From: JAGVSR01 sp963750715
GTDB lineage: Bacteria > Pseudomonadota > Alphaproteobacteria > Rhizobiales > Hyphomicrobiaceae
NCBI GenBank assembly: GCA_963750715.1
Contig: CAVVRP010000001.1
Coordinates: 1 to 64,000, forward strand
Reading direction: 5' to 3'
Length of the DNA: 64,000 nt
Part shown: positions 44,932 through 53,817 of the stretch, piece by piece
Numbering within the stretch: the stretch's first letter is position 1
Layout of the letters: every line of letters begins with the position of its first letter
Program-made: the position numbers and the translations under genes
Notes under the pieces: model-generated
Told to the model about the DNA's origin: nothing
Databases searched by the model: none
The model's input: the letters and a program-made list of their open reading frames with translations, nothing else

Positions 44932-44945
44932 TTGACTTCGGTTAA
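44932..44945. promoter_or_regulatory. FNR-like box upstream of nnrS
   Basis: TTGACTTCGGTTAA: TTGAC, 4 bp, GTTAA (one mismatch to GTCAA), 86 bp before the nnrS ATG. Confidence 0.5.
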
Positions 44946-45030
44946 GCGAAGGTGCGCGCTCGTCGCCTAGACTTTCACATATGGACCTTGAAGGCGCTGC
45001 CGGTGCGCCTGACCGGGAGCAGCAGGACGG

Positions 45031-46281
45031 ATGGCCATGCTCGAAGTCTGGAACACGCAGCGTGAAGCTCCCCCGCAGCCTAGCCTGGAGGCACTCTTCT
45101 CTTATGGCTTCCGACCTTTCTTCCTGGCGGCGGGAATGTTCGCGGCCCTTCTGATGATGGTCTGGCTCGCCTGGATCTTTACTGTTTTTAGCGGAGACAG
45201 TGGTGCATGGTTGCCTGTCGCGGGTTCGCCCTACGCGTGGCATGCGCACGAGATGATTTTCGGGTTCTCCGCCGCCGCCATCGCGGGGTTTCTCCTGACG
45301 GCGGTGCCGAACTGGACCGGGGCGCTGCCCATATCGGGCGCGCCACTCGTCGGGCTGTTTCTACTGTGGTGTGCCGGCCGGATCGCCATGGCGATTTCGG
45401 GTCTGCTAGCGCCTTGGGCTGTGGCGGTCATCGATCTCTCGTTTCTGCCTGTGCTCGGTGCGTTCGCCGCGCGGCAGCTCATGGTGAAGCCGGCCCCGCG
45501 CAACCTCGTCTTTCTCCTGCTACTCACTGTGCTTGTCACCGGCAATGTGCTTTTCCATCTCGCCACGAATGATTTGATCGCCATGGATCCGTCGGCCGTG
45601 TTGCGCAACGGTCTTCTGATCGTGGGAATGCTGATCGCTATAATTGGTGGTCGCATCATTCCATCCTTCACCCACAACTGGCTGCATCTAAACTCCGTGC
45701 CAGGTCCAATGCCCCGCCGGATTGCATGGCTCGATCTCGGGTCGATCCTCGCCATCGCGGCCATTCTGGTAGCCCGCTTGGCCGAGGCGCCAGCCATGGT
45801 CGAGGGCGCTATCGTCTCCGTGGCGGCGGTGCTAAATGGTGCGCGCCTGTTGCTCTGGCGCGGATGGGCGACGCGGCGTGAGCCGATCGTGTGGATACTG
45901 CACGCAGGCTATGCATGGCTGGTGATGGCGCTGGCTCTCATGGCGGCTGCGAGGCTGACGACCTATGTCCCGGACTCTCTGGCCAATCACGCAATGGGGA
46001 CAGGTGCGATCGGCATAATGATCCTTGCCGTCATGAGCCGTGCGTCGCTGGGGCACACCGGTCGGCCGATCGTTGCTCCGCCCGCGATCGTCAAGGCTTA
46101 TCGTCTCGTCTCACTGTCGGCCCATTTGCGCGTCGTGGGGCCGTTGCTACTCCCTTTGCATCCGGGACCCGTGTTCGGGATGGCGGGGTTGGCCTGGATT
46201 GCGGCCTTCGTGATGTTTACCGCTGTCTATGCGCCGATCCTCACCACCCCGCGCGTCCACGCAAAGCGGATTCAAGGCTAG
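45031..46281 (+). CDS. nnrS: NnrS family haem-copper membrane protein
   Basis: 416 residues, 12 predicted membrane helices. Family motifs: ALFSYGFRPFFLAAGMFAAL at the start, WHAHEMIFGFSAAAIAGFLL, TAVPNWTG, GGRIIPSFTHNW and VMSRASLGHTGRP, with the conserved His that bind haem and copper. NnrS relieves nitrosative stress or nitric-oxide-dependent metabolic inhibition in denitrifiers. Its place beside the nos cluster and a Dnr-like gene, behind an FNR-like box, fits NO control. Confidence 0.92.
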   Translation: MAMLEVWNTQREAPPQPSLEALFSYGFRPFFLAAGMFAALLMMVWLAWIFTVFSGDSGAWLPVAGSPYAWHAHEMIFGFSAAAIAGFLLTAVPNWTGALPISGAPLVGLFLLWCAGRIAMAISGLLAPWAVAVIDLSFLPVLGAFAARQLMVKPAPRNLVFLLLLTVLVTGNVLFHLATNDLIAMDPSAVLRNGLLIVGMLIAIIGGRIIPSFTHNWLHLNSVPGPMPRRIAWLDLGSILAIAAILVARLAEAPAMVEGAIVSVAAVLNGARLLLWRGWATRREPIVWILHAGYAWLVMALALMAAARLTTYVPDSLANHAMGTGAIGIMILAVMSRASLGHTGRPIVAPPAIVKAYRLVSLSAHLRVVGPLLLPLHPGPVFGMAGLAWIAAFVMFTAVYAPILTTPRVHAKRIQG

Positions 46282-46364
46282 ATGCGCTTTTGGAGTTTAA
46301 GCCGCCGCGCAAGTTGAAGCGTCCGACGAGACCAGCTGAGCTTCTTGCTGAAGACGCGCTGCTC

Positions 46365-46649
46365 TCAATCTCTCAGAACCGACCGGATCTGCTCCTCGTA
46401 CTGATTAACTGCCTCCAGCGCCCGCGCCTTCATAAGACCGTGGTCGCCGGTTTTGGCCGTGAAGCCTTCGATAGCGTCGCGAGCGTTGTTCATGATCTTG
46501 CTGGCCGCCGCCTGCGGGTTGAGTTCTCTCCGGCAGATTGACTGCAGCAGCTGCGTGAGAATAACGCCCGTCGCCAGGACCATGCCGGAGAGCTCGGCGT
46601 TCTCACGCGTCAGACGCTCGATTACTTCATGATCCTTGAATTCCGTCAT
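46365..46649 (-). CDS. Small hypothetical helical protein
   Basis: 94 residues from the ATG at 46649; an ATG at 46664 would add five. Mostly helical: HEVIERLTRENAELSGMVL, TQLLQSICRRELNPQAAASK, MNNARDAIEGFTAKTG and ARALEAVNQYEEQIRSVL. No signal or membrane segment. Unrecognised family. Convergent with nnrS. Confidence 0.5.
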   Translation of the reverse strand: MTEFKDHEVIERLTRENAELSGMVLATGVILTQLLQSICRRELNPQAAASKIMNNARDAIEGFTAKTGDHGLMKARALEAVNQYEEQIRSVLRD

Positions 46650-46693
46650 GGCGTGAATCTCCATTGCCGCCTGATCCTGAACGGTTGCTAATC

Positions 46694-47120
46694 CTAAGCC
46701 GTTAAAGGCGCAAGCCCGACCTCGACGCAAAATTCCTCTGCCGCGGGCAAAGCAGCCGTGATGCGGCGTCTACTCCACTTCGCAGTGCAATCGTTAAGAA
46801 AACCCGCGGCACGGAGCGGAGCGGGGGCTCCTGCAGGCGACGTCATCGTTTGACCTCTAACTGCCAGACCCGAAACTGTACCGACCGTGGTGATCCCGCT
46901 TGCCGCGGAGAATGAGTCGTCGGCATTGCTGGCCTCGACGTCGACTTCCGTGCCAAGGACAAGACCACCTCCTTGCGAATTATAGCCGGCAAACAATTCT
47001 CCAATCTCACCCGTCGGGTCGGAGGAGCTGTCTGGCGCGCCATTGGAAATCGTATGATTGGCGCTGACCCAGGAGCACCTGTCGGCGATCGCTGGTCGTC
47101 AGAAAAATAGGAGCCGCCGC
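46694..47120 (-). pseudogene. Outer-membrane beta-barrel (Omp25/RopB-like) relic
   Basis: The minus strand reads FAGYNSQGGGLVLGTEVDVE, then SNADDSFSAASGITTVGTV; upstream in the same frame comes ANHTISNGAPDSSSDPTGEI. This is the style of rhizobial Omp25-type porins (GYNWQ...FVFGLEADV). Signal peptide and most of the barrel are missing. Confidence 0.4.
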
Positions 47121-47366
47121 TATTTTCGGCGCTAACCAGAACGGGTATCAAATCCAAGGTTGTCGTCCCACGAACCAAATTTAGCTGGCGGGCGGATGAT
47201 GTATGAAATTTGTTGAGAAAACGATCGGACTCGACCGCCAATTTGATGCAACGACGTCCATCGCAATCGGTTCTACAGGTACCCAGTACTCTATAAGATG
47301 AAGTTCAAAAAATCAGAGGTCACTTGCAACGAACGTCTTGGTAGGCCTTTTTGGCATAAATACTGA
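47121..47366. other. Short gap
   Basis: No gene seen. Confidence 0.3.
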
Positions 47367-47936
47367 TCAAGGTATGATCAGTTCGACTGTGTCAGCGTCG
47401 ATGCGATAGCCGGCGTCGGCGAGCCCCGTAAAGGCCGTTTCTGTTCTCATAAGCCCGGTGACGGTGACGGGATCGAATTGGCCCGTGATCTCTATTCCCT
47501 TCTCGGACTTGACGTAGATGATCTGGTTGGACGGCGGCGGCGGCACGTGGATGCATGCTCCGACGAAAGGAACCAGCAGAAACTCCTTGATGCTCGTGCT
47601 CTCGAAATCGAGCGGCACGATGTAGCCGCCGATTGCGACGCGCTTGCCATTGAGTTCCACGACCACCGCTGGAGGTGCGTCACCTCCAGGCTGCCGTCGC
47701 TTCATCGCCATGAACTTTCCTTCAGGCAGTGGCAGTGGCGGGGGCGAACCGTCGTCGCTTTTGGTGGAGCCAGAGAAAAATGTCTTGGGCGAAACGGATG
47801 CGGGCGCATTTGGCGGGACGAGCTGAGCCCATTTGAGAGCCAGCGATGTTTCAGCACTTTCACCGGCGGTCTGGTGCAGCGCCGTCGTCGCGAGGGCCAG
47901 CATTGTGATGATTGTGCCCGTTCTCACCATGACCAA
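47367..47936 (-). CDS. DUF3299 protein of a metal ABC cluster (ZrgE-like)
   Basis: 189 residues with an N-terminal hydrophobic signal (TGTIITMLALATTALHQTAG). The domain hallmark VPFVGACIHVPPPPSNQIIY is present, preceded by VAIGGYIVPLDFESTSIKEF and followed by VTVTGLMRTETAFTGLAD and an ending YRIDADTVELIIP. Periplasmic. DUF3299 proteins accompany MacB-like ABC transporters and DUF2796 proteins in zinc-responsive operons. It lies 6 bases after the permease stop, last in the operon. Confidence 0.85.
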   Translation of the reverse strand: MVMVRTGTIITMLALATTALHQTAGESAETSLALKWAQLVPPNAPASVSPKTFFSGSTKSDDGSPPPLPLPEGKFMAMKRRQPGGDAPPAVVVELNGKRVAIGGYIVPLDFESTSIKEFLLVPFVGACIHVPPPPSNQIIYVKSEKGIEITGQFDPVTVTGLMRTETAFTGLADAGYRIDADTVELIIP

Positions 47937-47942
47937 CCTTGC

Positions 47943-49202
47943 CTATGTTCGAACTATCATTCCGTCGGCAACCGACAAGCGATACGCGCGCAGCGCCGGC
48001 ATCAATCCCGCCACAAGGCCGGCCAGGACGACGGCGCCGAGTGTCAGCCATTCGCTGGACGAGGGAGCATCGATGCTCAACTGAAGCCCATAGACGCGAT
48101 CGATCGCAGGCTCCAGCAGAAACAGCGACCCATAGAGCAGCAGGACGCCAAGCACCACACCAGCCACCGTGAGAAACACAGCTTCAGTCGTAAGCAGCCC
48201 AAGTATGGTCGCGGGACGCGCGCCGACCGACCGCAGGATCGCCATCTCACGACGCCGTTCGTTGAGCGTCGTCAGGATGGTCGTCACCATTCCGAGGAGT
48301 GCCGTGGCGACCACCATCGCGGAGACAACCGACAGGGCTGTTTCTGCCGTGCTGACAAGCCCCCAAAGCTCTTGCAGAGCAGCCCCTGGTATTATCGCCG
48401 ACAACGGCTCCTCGGGATACTCGTTGATCTGCCGTTGCAGCTTGAATGTCGAGAGCTTGGATTTCAGTCCCACCATGGCCGCGGTTATCGCCTTGGGCGC
48501 GAGGTTCATCTTTCGAACCTCATCGGCCGAGATGGTTTGGCCAGAGACCGGCATACCGATCTGCCAGTCGATGTGAATGGCCTCGATGGCTCCCAATCCA
48601 ACGAGCAGCGTACGATCAACGGGCGTACCCGTCTTTGCCAATATCCCGGAGACTCGAAACGGCTTGTCCTCGTGCTCTACGAAGGAGACGCTGCCGGTGC
48701 CATGCGCGACAATGATCTTACTTCCAAGCGTATAGCCGAGCTTGGCGGCAACGTCCGCGCCCAGCACCACGTCGAACAGATCTTCGAACGGCCGCCCGGC
48801 AGTAAATGCCAGCGACTGTCCGTGTCGATACTTGTAGTGGGTGAAGTAGTCCAGAGTCGTGCCGAGCACGCGAAAGCCGCGGTGGCTGTCGCCAAGTGAC
48901 AACGGCACGATCCAGTCGACCTCAGGACGGTTGGCGATGTCGGTATAACTTTTCCAGGTCACGTTGTTTGTTGCGTTGCCGATGCGAAATACCGAATAGA
49001 GAAGGAGCTGGATGGCCCCGCTGCGGGCCCCTATCACGAGATCGGTGCCGGAGATCGTGTCGGCGAAGCTCTGACGCGCCCCCATGCGCACCTTTTCTAC
49101 ACCCAGCAGCAGCATCACGCTGACCGCGATGGCGAGAACCGTCAGCATCGCGGTACCGGCGCGGTTGCGCAGCGATTGCATCGCAAGACGAGCAACGATC
49201 AT
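47943..49202 (-). CDS. FtsX/MacB-type ABC permease
   Basis: 419 residues. One N-terminal helix (AMLTVLAIAVSVMLLLGVE), a large periplasmic domain (about 40-275), and three C-terminal helices (AETALSVVSAMVVATALLGMV, FLTVAGVVLGVLLLYGSLFL, LTLGAVVLAGLVAGLMPALR) with ILRSVGARPATILGLLTTEA between. This is the standard FtsX-like layout. Such permeases usually act by mechanotransmission or substrate release rather than classic import. ATGA overlap with the ATPase gene. Confidence 0.88.
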   Translation of the reverse strand: MIVARLAMQSLRNRAGTAMLTVLAIAVSVMLLLGVEKVRMGARQSFADTISGTDLVIGARSGAIQLLLYSVFRIGNATNNVTWKSYTDIANRPEVDWIVPLSLGDSHRGFRVLGTTLDYFTHYKYRHGQSLAFTAGRPFEDLFDVVLGADVAAKLGYTLGSKIIVAHGTGSVSFVEHEDKPFRVSGILAKTGTPVDRTLLVGLGAIEAIHIDWQIGMPVSGQTISADEVRKMNLAPKAITAAMVGLKSKLSTFKLQRQINEYPEEPLSAIIPGAALQELWGLVSTAETALSVVSAMVVATALLGMVTTILTTLNERRREMAILRSVGARPATILGLLTTEAVFLTVAGVVLGVLLLYGSLFLLEPAIDRVYGLQLSIDAPSSSEWLTLGAVVLAGLVAGLMPALRAYRLSVADGMIVRT

Positions 49203-49966
49203 GAGGCGCTCCTGGCGCGGTGCGTGACCGCGACGTCCTTGAGCTGCAAGGACCGGTCGAACCGGCTGCCGAGTCCCGGCTCATGGCTGACCATGATGAG
49301 AGTGGCGCCGGCGGCTTCGACTTCCGCGAAAAGCAAATCGAGAAACGCCAGTTGACGATCGCGATCGAGCGCCGATGTGGGCTCGTCGGCCACAATGATT
49401 TCAGGGCGCCCGATCAATGCACGGGCCGCGGCGACGCGCTGCTGTTGGCCGACGCTGAGACTCGACGCCGCCACACCGTCGAAGTCCGACGTTTCGAGCC
49501 CGAGGCTAGTGAGCAGCCGTCGCGCCTCGGCTTCGACAGGACCGCTCTTTTCTGCCCGCGTCCGGCGGGCAGCGGCGAAGCTTAGCGGCAACACGACGTT
49601 GTCAGTTACGGAACCATAGGGCAGCAAGTTGAACATCTGAAAGATGATGCCGAAATGTTCGGCGCGAAAGCGATCCCGTGCCGCATTGGTGAGTTTCGCA
49701 ATATTCGTTCCCAGAACTTCAAGTCGGCCCGCCGATGGCCGGATGATGCCCGTGAGCAAACTCAAGAAGGTTGACTTGCCGCTTCCGGAAGGCCCCACCA
49801 ACAGCAAACGCTCTCCTGCCGAGAGGGTGAAATCGTCTATGGCGAGAGAAAACCCGCGTGGCCCTGGCCAAGTGAAGCTAACCCCCGACATCCTGATGAT
49901 GTCGGGAGCCTTCGCGCGGGCGGCAATCGCTTCTTGCTCGGTCATCTGCCGCTCGGACGCTCTCAC
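49199..49966 (-). CDS. ABC ATPase (LolD/MacB type)
   Basis: 255 residues from a GTG overlapping the DUF2796 stop; an ATG at 49945 is an alternative. Walker A GPSGSGKST, Q-loop FQMFNLLPYGSV, signature LSVGQQQRVAAARAL, Walker B IIVADEPTSALD and switch IMVSHE. LLPYGSVTDNVVLPL is typical of the MacB/LolD branch. Partner of the FtsX-type permease; powers the metal or lipoprotein-linked system of this operon. Confidence 0.92.
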   Translation of the reverse strand: MRASERQMTEQEAIAARAKAPDIIRMSGVSFTWPGPRGFSLAIDDFTLSAGERLLLVGPSGSGKSTFLSLLTGIIRPSAGRLEVLGTNIAKLTNAARDRFRAEHFGIIFQMFNLLPYGSVTDNVVLPLSFAAARRTRAEKSGPVEAEARRLLTSLGLETSDFDGVAASSLSVGQQQRVAAARALIGRPEIIVADEPTSALDRDRQLAFLDLLFAEVEAAGATLIMVSHEPGLGSRFDRSLQLKDVAVTHRARSAS

Positions 49967-50580
49967 ATCATTCCTCCGAGATCCGCAACGGGATTTTCGC
50001 GCGTCACCTCGTAGGTGTTCTGCGCCTTTTCCGTTACCACATTGACGGTCAGGGCTTTCGCACCAGCAAACGACTTGAAATAGTCGAACTCGATCGATGT
50101 GATTTCAGCGGGTTTAGCGCATTCAAGCACGTAGGCCACGTTGTAGTCGTTGTGGCCCGCGTGGCTGTCGTGCTTGTCGCCGGAAGGTTCGGTGGATTTC
50201 ATTGCTTTGCCGTCCGACCCACTGGCGGCATTTTTGTCTGCGTCGTGGTCGTTTTCATTCTCCGCTTCGATGGTGACTTTCGCATTCGAGGCTTTGCATC
50301 CCGCGGACTGCGGCACCTTGAACAATACGAGCGCCTGGCCGAGAAGTCCTTCCGCCTTCTTTGCTGCCGCCCGCTCGTCAGGTGTGTTTGGCGCGTGCTC
50401 GAACCCAACGACGTCCATACCGGGAACGTCGAGGTCCATCGAAACACGGTTTTTCTCAACCGCAATGTTGAGCGTGCCGTGGCCATGTTGGTGTGGCCCC
50501 AGTTCGCGATGTTCTTCTGCGGCGGATGCAGGTCCAGCGGCCAGCGCAAGAGCCAGAAGGCTGAGCGTCATAGGTCTCAT
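49963..50580 (-). CDS. DUF2796 / ZrgA-like zinc-binding periplasmic protein
   Basis: 205 residues from the ATG at 50580 with GAGGTGA before it; a longer frame starts at 50625. Signal peptide TLSLLALALAAGPASA. HRELGPHQHGHGTLNIAV opens the domain, followed by LDVPGMDVVGFEHAPNTPDE, a His/Asp-rich loop (NENDHDADKN, GDKHDSHAGHNDYN) that could bind several zinc ions, and a conserved end. Family known from the zinc-regulated zrg operon of Vibrio. First of four tightly overlapping genes. Confidence 0.88.
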   Translation of the reverse strand: MRPMTLSLLALALAAGPASAAEEHRELGPHQHGHGTLNIAVEKNRVSMDLDVPGMDVVGFEHAPNTPDERAAAKKAEGLLGQALVLFKVPQSAGCKASNAKVTIEAENENDHDADKNAASGSDGKAMKSTEPSGDKHDSHAGHNDYNVAYVLECAKPAEITSIEFDYFKSFAGAKALTVNVVTEKAQNTYEVTRENPVADLGGMM

Positions 50581-50723
50581 CTCGTTCACCTCGATCGATT
50601 GGTTGATAAGGCACTGAGCAGGCATGGCGGCGCGGACGCCGGGCGCACTCCGTTGCTCAGTTTTGAAATCAAGAATTGAGAGCCGCCAATTGCGAGACCA
50701 CTCGCAAGACTGGCGACGTCATT

Positions 50724-51095
50724 TCAGGCAACACCGGCCTGCGGTGGCCCACGGGCTTTGAAAGCGGCCGCTGTGTCGCGCGGCAAGTTCTCGTCTGTGA
50801 GCGGGAGCGGAACGGTGCCGCTTGAAAGTATGGGAACGGGCAGCGCCGGGGGAGCGCCAAGTACGGCTGTGCCGGTAACACAGATCGTCCAGCAGATTAG
50901 GCAGTCCTTGTCATCGCCTTGGTGAGGCGCGCAAGGCTGATCCGCAGCCGCTGGCACGAACCCGCGGTGCTGCAATGACGCCATTCGATCAACCGCGTGA
51001 CCGTCATGCGAATGACCGATCGATAAAAGAACCTGTGCAGCAAGCGCCAAGAGCGCCAGCCAGGCAAACTCAGAACAGCGCCTCAAAGAGCGCAT
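50724..51095 (-). CDS. DUF2946-type protein
   Basis: 123 residues from the ATG at 51095. A signal or anchor helix (FAWLALLALAAQVLLSIGHS) is followed by a short Cys/His-bearing part (HSHDGHAVDRM, PCAPHQGDDKDCLICWTIC) and a Pro/Leu-rich end. The CLICW motif and position beside metal genes are typical of DUF2946, often linked to copper or other metals. Separated by 143 bases from the DUF2796 gene, so it may lead the same operon. A palindrome lies just upstream. Confidence 0.7.
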   Translation of the reverse strand: MRSLRRCSEFAWLALLALAAQVLLSIGHSHDGHAVDRMASLQHRGFVPAAADQPCAPHQGDDKDCLICWTICVTGTAVLGAPPALPVPILSSGTVPLPLTDENLPRDTAAAFKARGPPQAGVA

Positions 51096-51116
51096 TCGTT
51101 TTCTCCGCAGTGCGCA

Positions 51117-51131
51117 TGTGACTGTATCACA
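51117..51131. promoter_or_regulatory. Palindrome upstream of the metal operon
   Basis: TGTGACTGTATCACA: perfect TGTGA and TCACA arms with a 5-bp spacer, 22 bp before the DUF2946 start. A candidate operator, perhaps for a Fur/Zur-type or Crp-type regulator; the sequence alone does not decide. Confidence 0.45.
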
Positions 51132-51653
51132 AAGCGCCAACATGTGGCTCAAAAAAGACCAACACGTTCCCGGCCCTACGGGCCCCGTCGGCTTTGAATG
51201 GTGTGCACATCGTGACGGATGAACCAAGCCAGCGCCAAACTGACGATGCCCAAGATATCAAGCAGGCGCCCATCCGATGCTGTAAGCGTCTTCGTATCGG
51301 CGCGATGTGGAAGAAGAATCTCATTGCGTTCCGGATCACGTCGCCGACTTTGCCCGGTACCCGACGCCCGATTCTACGCGCAAGATCATGCAGCGCGTTT
51401 TCACACAGCCAGGGTTAGGAGCGGAAAAGGACATGGTCTACCCGTAGAGGCGGACTTTGGAAGATGGCGGAAAACGGGCAGAGCTCTTGGGACGATTTGT
51501 CGTGCCAAAAGTTTTCAAACGTGAAATTCCCGCATGACGGTCAGTCAGGGGGCCGAAAGCTTTACCTCCCATCAAAACTAGCCTACTTGACTGCTGCCAT
51601 TCCAACCATGCCCGTTTGACCGGGCCAGCTCCTATCGGGTCGCGGACAACACA
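51132..51653. other. Gap with a lone IS end
   Basis: Holds the IS-end repeat at 51366-51415; nothing else recognised apart from the leader of the ABC operon. Confidence 0.35.
51366..51415 (+). repeat. Single IS/MITE end, related to 27595-27643
   Basis: CGATTCTACGCGCAAGATCA then TGCAGCGCGTTTTCACACAG and CCAGGG match the reverse complement of 27595-27643 with a few changes. No partner end was found nearby. Confidence 0.65.
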
Positions 51654-52394
51654 ATGAATGTAAAGCATTGGCTACTTGGCATCTTGGCAACGGCTCTACT
51701 GGGTTTTAGTCAAGCTAGCGCCGGAGAGGTCATCCGCGCCGCGGTGACGCCGGCATCGCCGCCGAACCTGTTCGAGGAGAACGGTAAGACCACCGGCCTC
51801 GATCTGGAAATCTTTGAGCGGTTCTGCAAGGCGCGCGACTGCTCGCTTGAAATCACCGCCTACGATTGGCAGGGCATGCTGGCTGCAGTCGTGACAGGCA
51901 AGGCGGACGTCGCGTTCTCAGCCATCTCCATCACCGACAAGCGCAAACAGGTGATGGATTTCTCAACGCCTTACATGGAAAACACTTGGAATTTGGTAAG
52001 CCTCGCCAACCGAAAACTCACGATCAGCGATCTCTCGCAGCTGAAGAACTATACGATCGGCTATCCGCGGGGCATGGCCTACACCGACTTCATCAAAAAC
52101 GATCTTGAGCCCAAGGGTATCTACCAACTGGACAAAGTTAAGCTCTATCCCAGCTACAACGAGGTCATGACCGATCTGCAGAATGGCAACATTGACTTAG
52201 CCTTTCTCGATGGGACTGTTGCGTCGGTCTACCGCAAGAAGCTGCCCATCGTGGATTCGTATGTCTTCACCGGCTTTGACCGGTTCGGTTTTGCGTTTGC
52301 AAAGGGCTCGAAACTCAAGAGTGATTTCGATGCATTCCTCGGCGAACTTGGCCCCGAGGAACTCGATAAAATTGTCAAAAAATGGATCAACTGA
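51654..52394 (+). CDS. Amino-acid ABC transporter substrate-binding protein
   Basis: 246 residues, signal peptide WLLGILATALLGFSQASA. SBP family 3: RAAVTPASPPNLFEENGKT, TGLDLEIFERFCKARD, MLAAVVTGKADVAFSAISI, TDKRKQVMDFSTPYMENTW, and NGNIDLAFLDGTVASVY. These line the polar amino-acid pocket, though the precise ligand is uncertain. First gene of a complete four-gene importer (binding protein, permease, ATPase, permease) on the plus strand. Confidence 0.92.
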   Translation: MNVKHWLLGILATALLGFSQASAGEVIRAAVTPASPPNLFEENGKTTGLDLEIFERFCKARDCSLEITAYDWQGMLAAVVTGKADVAFSAISITDKRKQVMDFSTPYMENTWNLVSLANRKLTISDLSQLKNYTIGYPRGMAYTDFIKNDLEPKGIYQLDKVKLYPSYNEVMTDLQNGNIDLAFLDGTVASVYRKKLPIVDSYVFTGFDRFGFAFAKGSKLKSDFDAFLGELGPEELDKIVKKWIN

Positions 52395-52413
52395 AGCCAT
52401 GGTCTGAAGCTCG

Positions 52414-53067
52414 ATGAGTTTCGCGGGCATCCTGTTGGCACTCGGCAAGGGCGCCGGTTACACAGTGCTCGTCACGCTCATCTGTATCGCTACAGGCTTG
52501 GTTGTCGGCTTGACGGTGGCGATAGTCAGGCGTCTGGGTTGCCGCGTCTGCGCTCCGTTCATCGGGATTTTCCTATACGTCTTTCGCGGCGTACCAATGC
52601 TCGTTCTGCTTTTCATGGCCTTCTTCGGCCTCCCCACCATCGGTTTGCAGGTTCCGCCTCTGGTCGCGATGATGCTCAGTCTCGGCCTGATCTCCGGTGC
52701 TTACCTGTCCGAAGTATTTCGCGGCGCCTTGAATGCTGTTGATCCAGACGAGATCACAGCGGCAGAGGCAATGGGTCTTACGCGCGTGCAAGCGCTGCTG
52801 TCGATCGAGCTTCCGCAGATGCTGCGTTCGTCCATTCCGGGCATGATCAATGAGTTCACGACGGTGCTGAAGTACTCGCCGTTTGCCTACACGGTCGGCA
52901 TCCCTGAAATCATGAAACAGGCCACGGCGCTCGTTTCTACGACGATGCGTGGAGTAGAGATCTATCTTGCCGTCGGTCTCCTCTACTTCCTCATTTATCG
53001 GCTTCTCGTCATGGCCATCAAAGTCATCGACAGGCGGTTCAGCGTGCCCGGGTTCTCGCACAGATAA
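52414..53067 (+). CDS. Polar amino-acid ABC permease, subunit 1
   Basis: 217 residues, five helices. The N-terminal GKGAGYTVLVTLICIATGLVV and FRGVPMLVLLFMAFFGLP are family signatures, and the EAA loop is ITAAEAMGLTRVQALLSIELP. Pairs with the second permease to form the channel. Starts 20 bases after the binding-protein gene. Confidence 0.92.
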   Translation: MSFAGILLALGKGAGYTVLVTLICIATGLVVGLTVAIVRRLGCRVCAPFIGIFLYVFRGVPMLVLLFMAFFGLPTIGLQVPPLVAMMLSLGLISGAYLSEVFRGALNAVDPDEITAAEAMGLTRVQALLSIELPQMLRSSIPGMINEFTTVLKYSPFAYTVGIPEIMKQATALVSTTMRGVEIYLAVGLLYFLIYRLLVMAIKVIDRRFSVPGFSHR

Positions 53068-53079
53068 GAAAGTCGAACG

Positions 53080-53817
53080 ATGGCACTGCTGGAGGTGAGG
53101 AAACTCGTCAAGAATTTCGGCGACAGAGCCGTTCTAAACGGCCTCGATCTTGACCTTGAGGAGGGGCAGGTCAAGGCCGTCATGGGGCCTTCCGGTTGCG
53201 GAAAATCCACTCTTCTGCGTTGCCTGAACCGCCTTATCGAGCCCACTTCAGGGACCGTCCGATTTCGGGGCGACGACGTTTCAAGACCTGAAACGGACGT
53301 CCGGGAGCTTCGCCAGAAGATTGGGTTCGTCTTTCAGAGCTACGCGCTTTATCGCCACCTTTCCGTTCTCGATAACGTGACGCTCGGCCTTCGCAAGCTC
53401 AAGGGCCTGCCCGCAAGAGTGGCCGGCGAAAAAGCCCTGTATGAACTGAGGCGGATGAACGTGGCCGAACAGCGCAACAGCTTCCCTGCGCATCTGTCAG
53501 GAGGTCAAAAGCAGAGAGTGGCGATCGCGCGGGCACTCGCCATGGACCCGGCAGTCCTGTTCTTCGACGAGCCTACCTCGGCTCTCGATCCGATCATGTC
53601 GCGTGAAGTGGCGAGTGTGATCAACCGGCTGCACTCGGACAACGTCACAATTCTATGCGTCACGCACGATGTCGATCTGGCAAGAAGCATCGCCAATCGC
53701 ATCGTCTTTCTCAGTGATGGCAGGGTACGTGCCGAGGATACGGGCGATAACCTGTCCAACGAGCACCCTGACGAAGGTGTCCGCGCCTTTTTCAGTCAGG
53801 AGCGTTCCAAGGCATGA
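53080..53817 (+). CDS. Polar amino-acid ABC ATPase
   Basis: 245 residues. Walker A GPSGCGKST, Q-loop VFQSYALYRHLSVLDNVTLG, signature LSGGQKQRVAIARAL, Walker B VLFFDEPTSALDP and switch LCVTHDVD. Matches GlnQ/HisP-type ATPases in length and motifs. 12 bases after the first permease gene; its stop overlaps the next start by ATGA. Confidence 0.93.
   Translation: MALLEVRKLVKNFGDRAVLNGLDLDLEEGQVKAVMGPSGCGKSTLLRCLNRLIEPTSGTVRFRGDDVSRPETDVRELRQKIGFVFQSYALYRHLSVLDNVTLGLRKLKGLPARVAGEKALYELRRMNVAEQRNSFPAHLSGGQKQRVAIARALAMDPAVLFFDEPTSALDPIMSREVASVINRLHSDNVTILCVTHDVDLARSIANRIVFLSDGRVRAEDTGDNLSNEHPDEGVRAFFSQERSKA

Noticed and set aside
47478..48899. 473-codon plus-strand frame
   Set aside because: Antisense to the DUF3299 and permease genes, with the composition of a shadow frame and no family motif.
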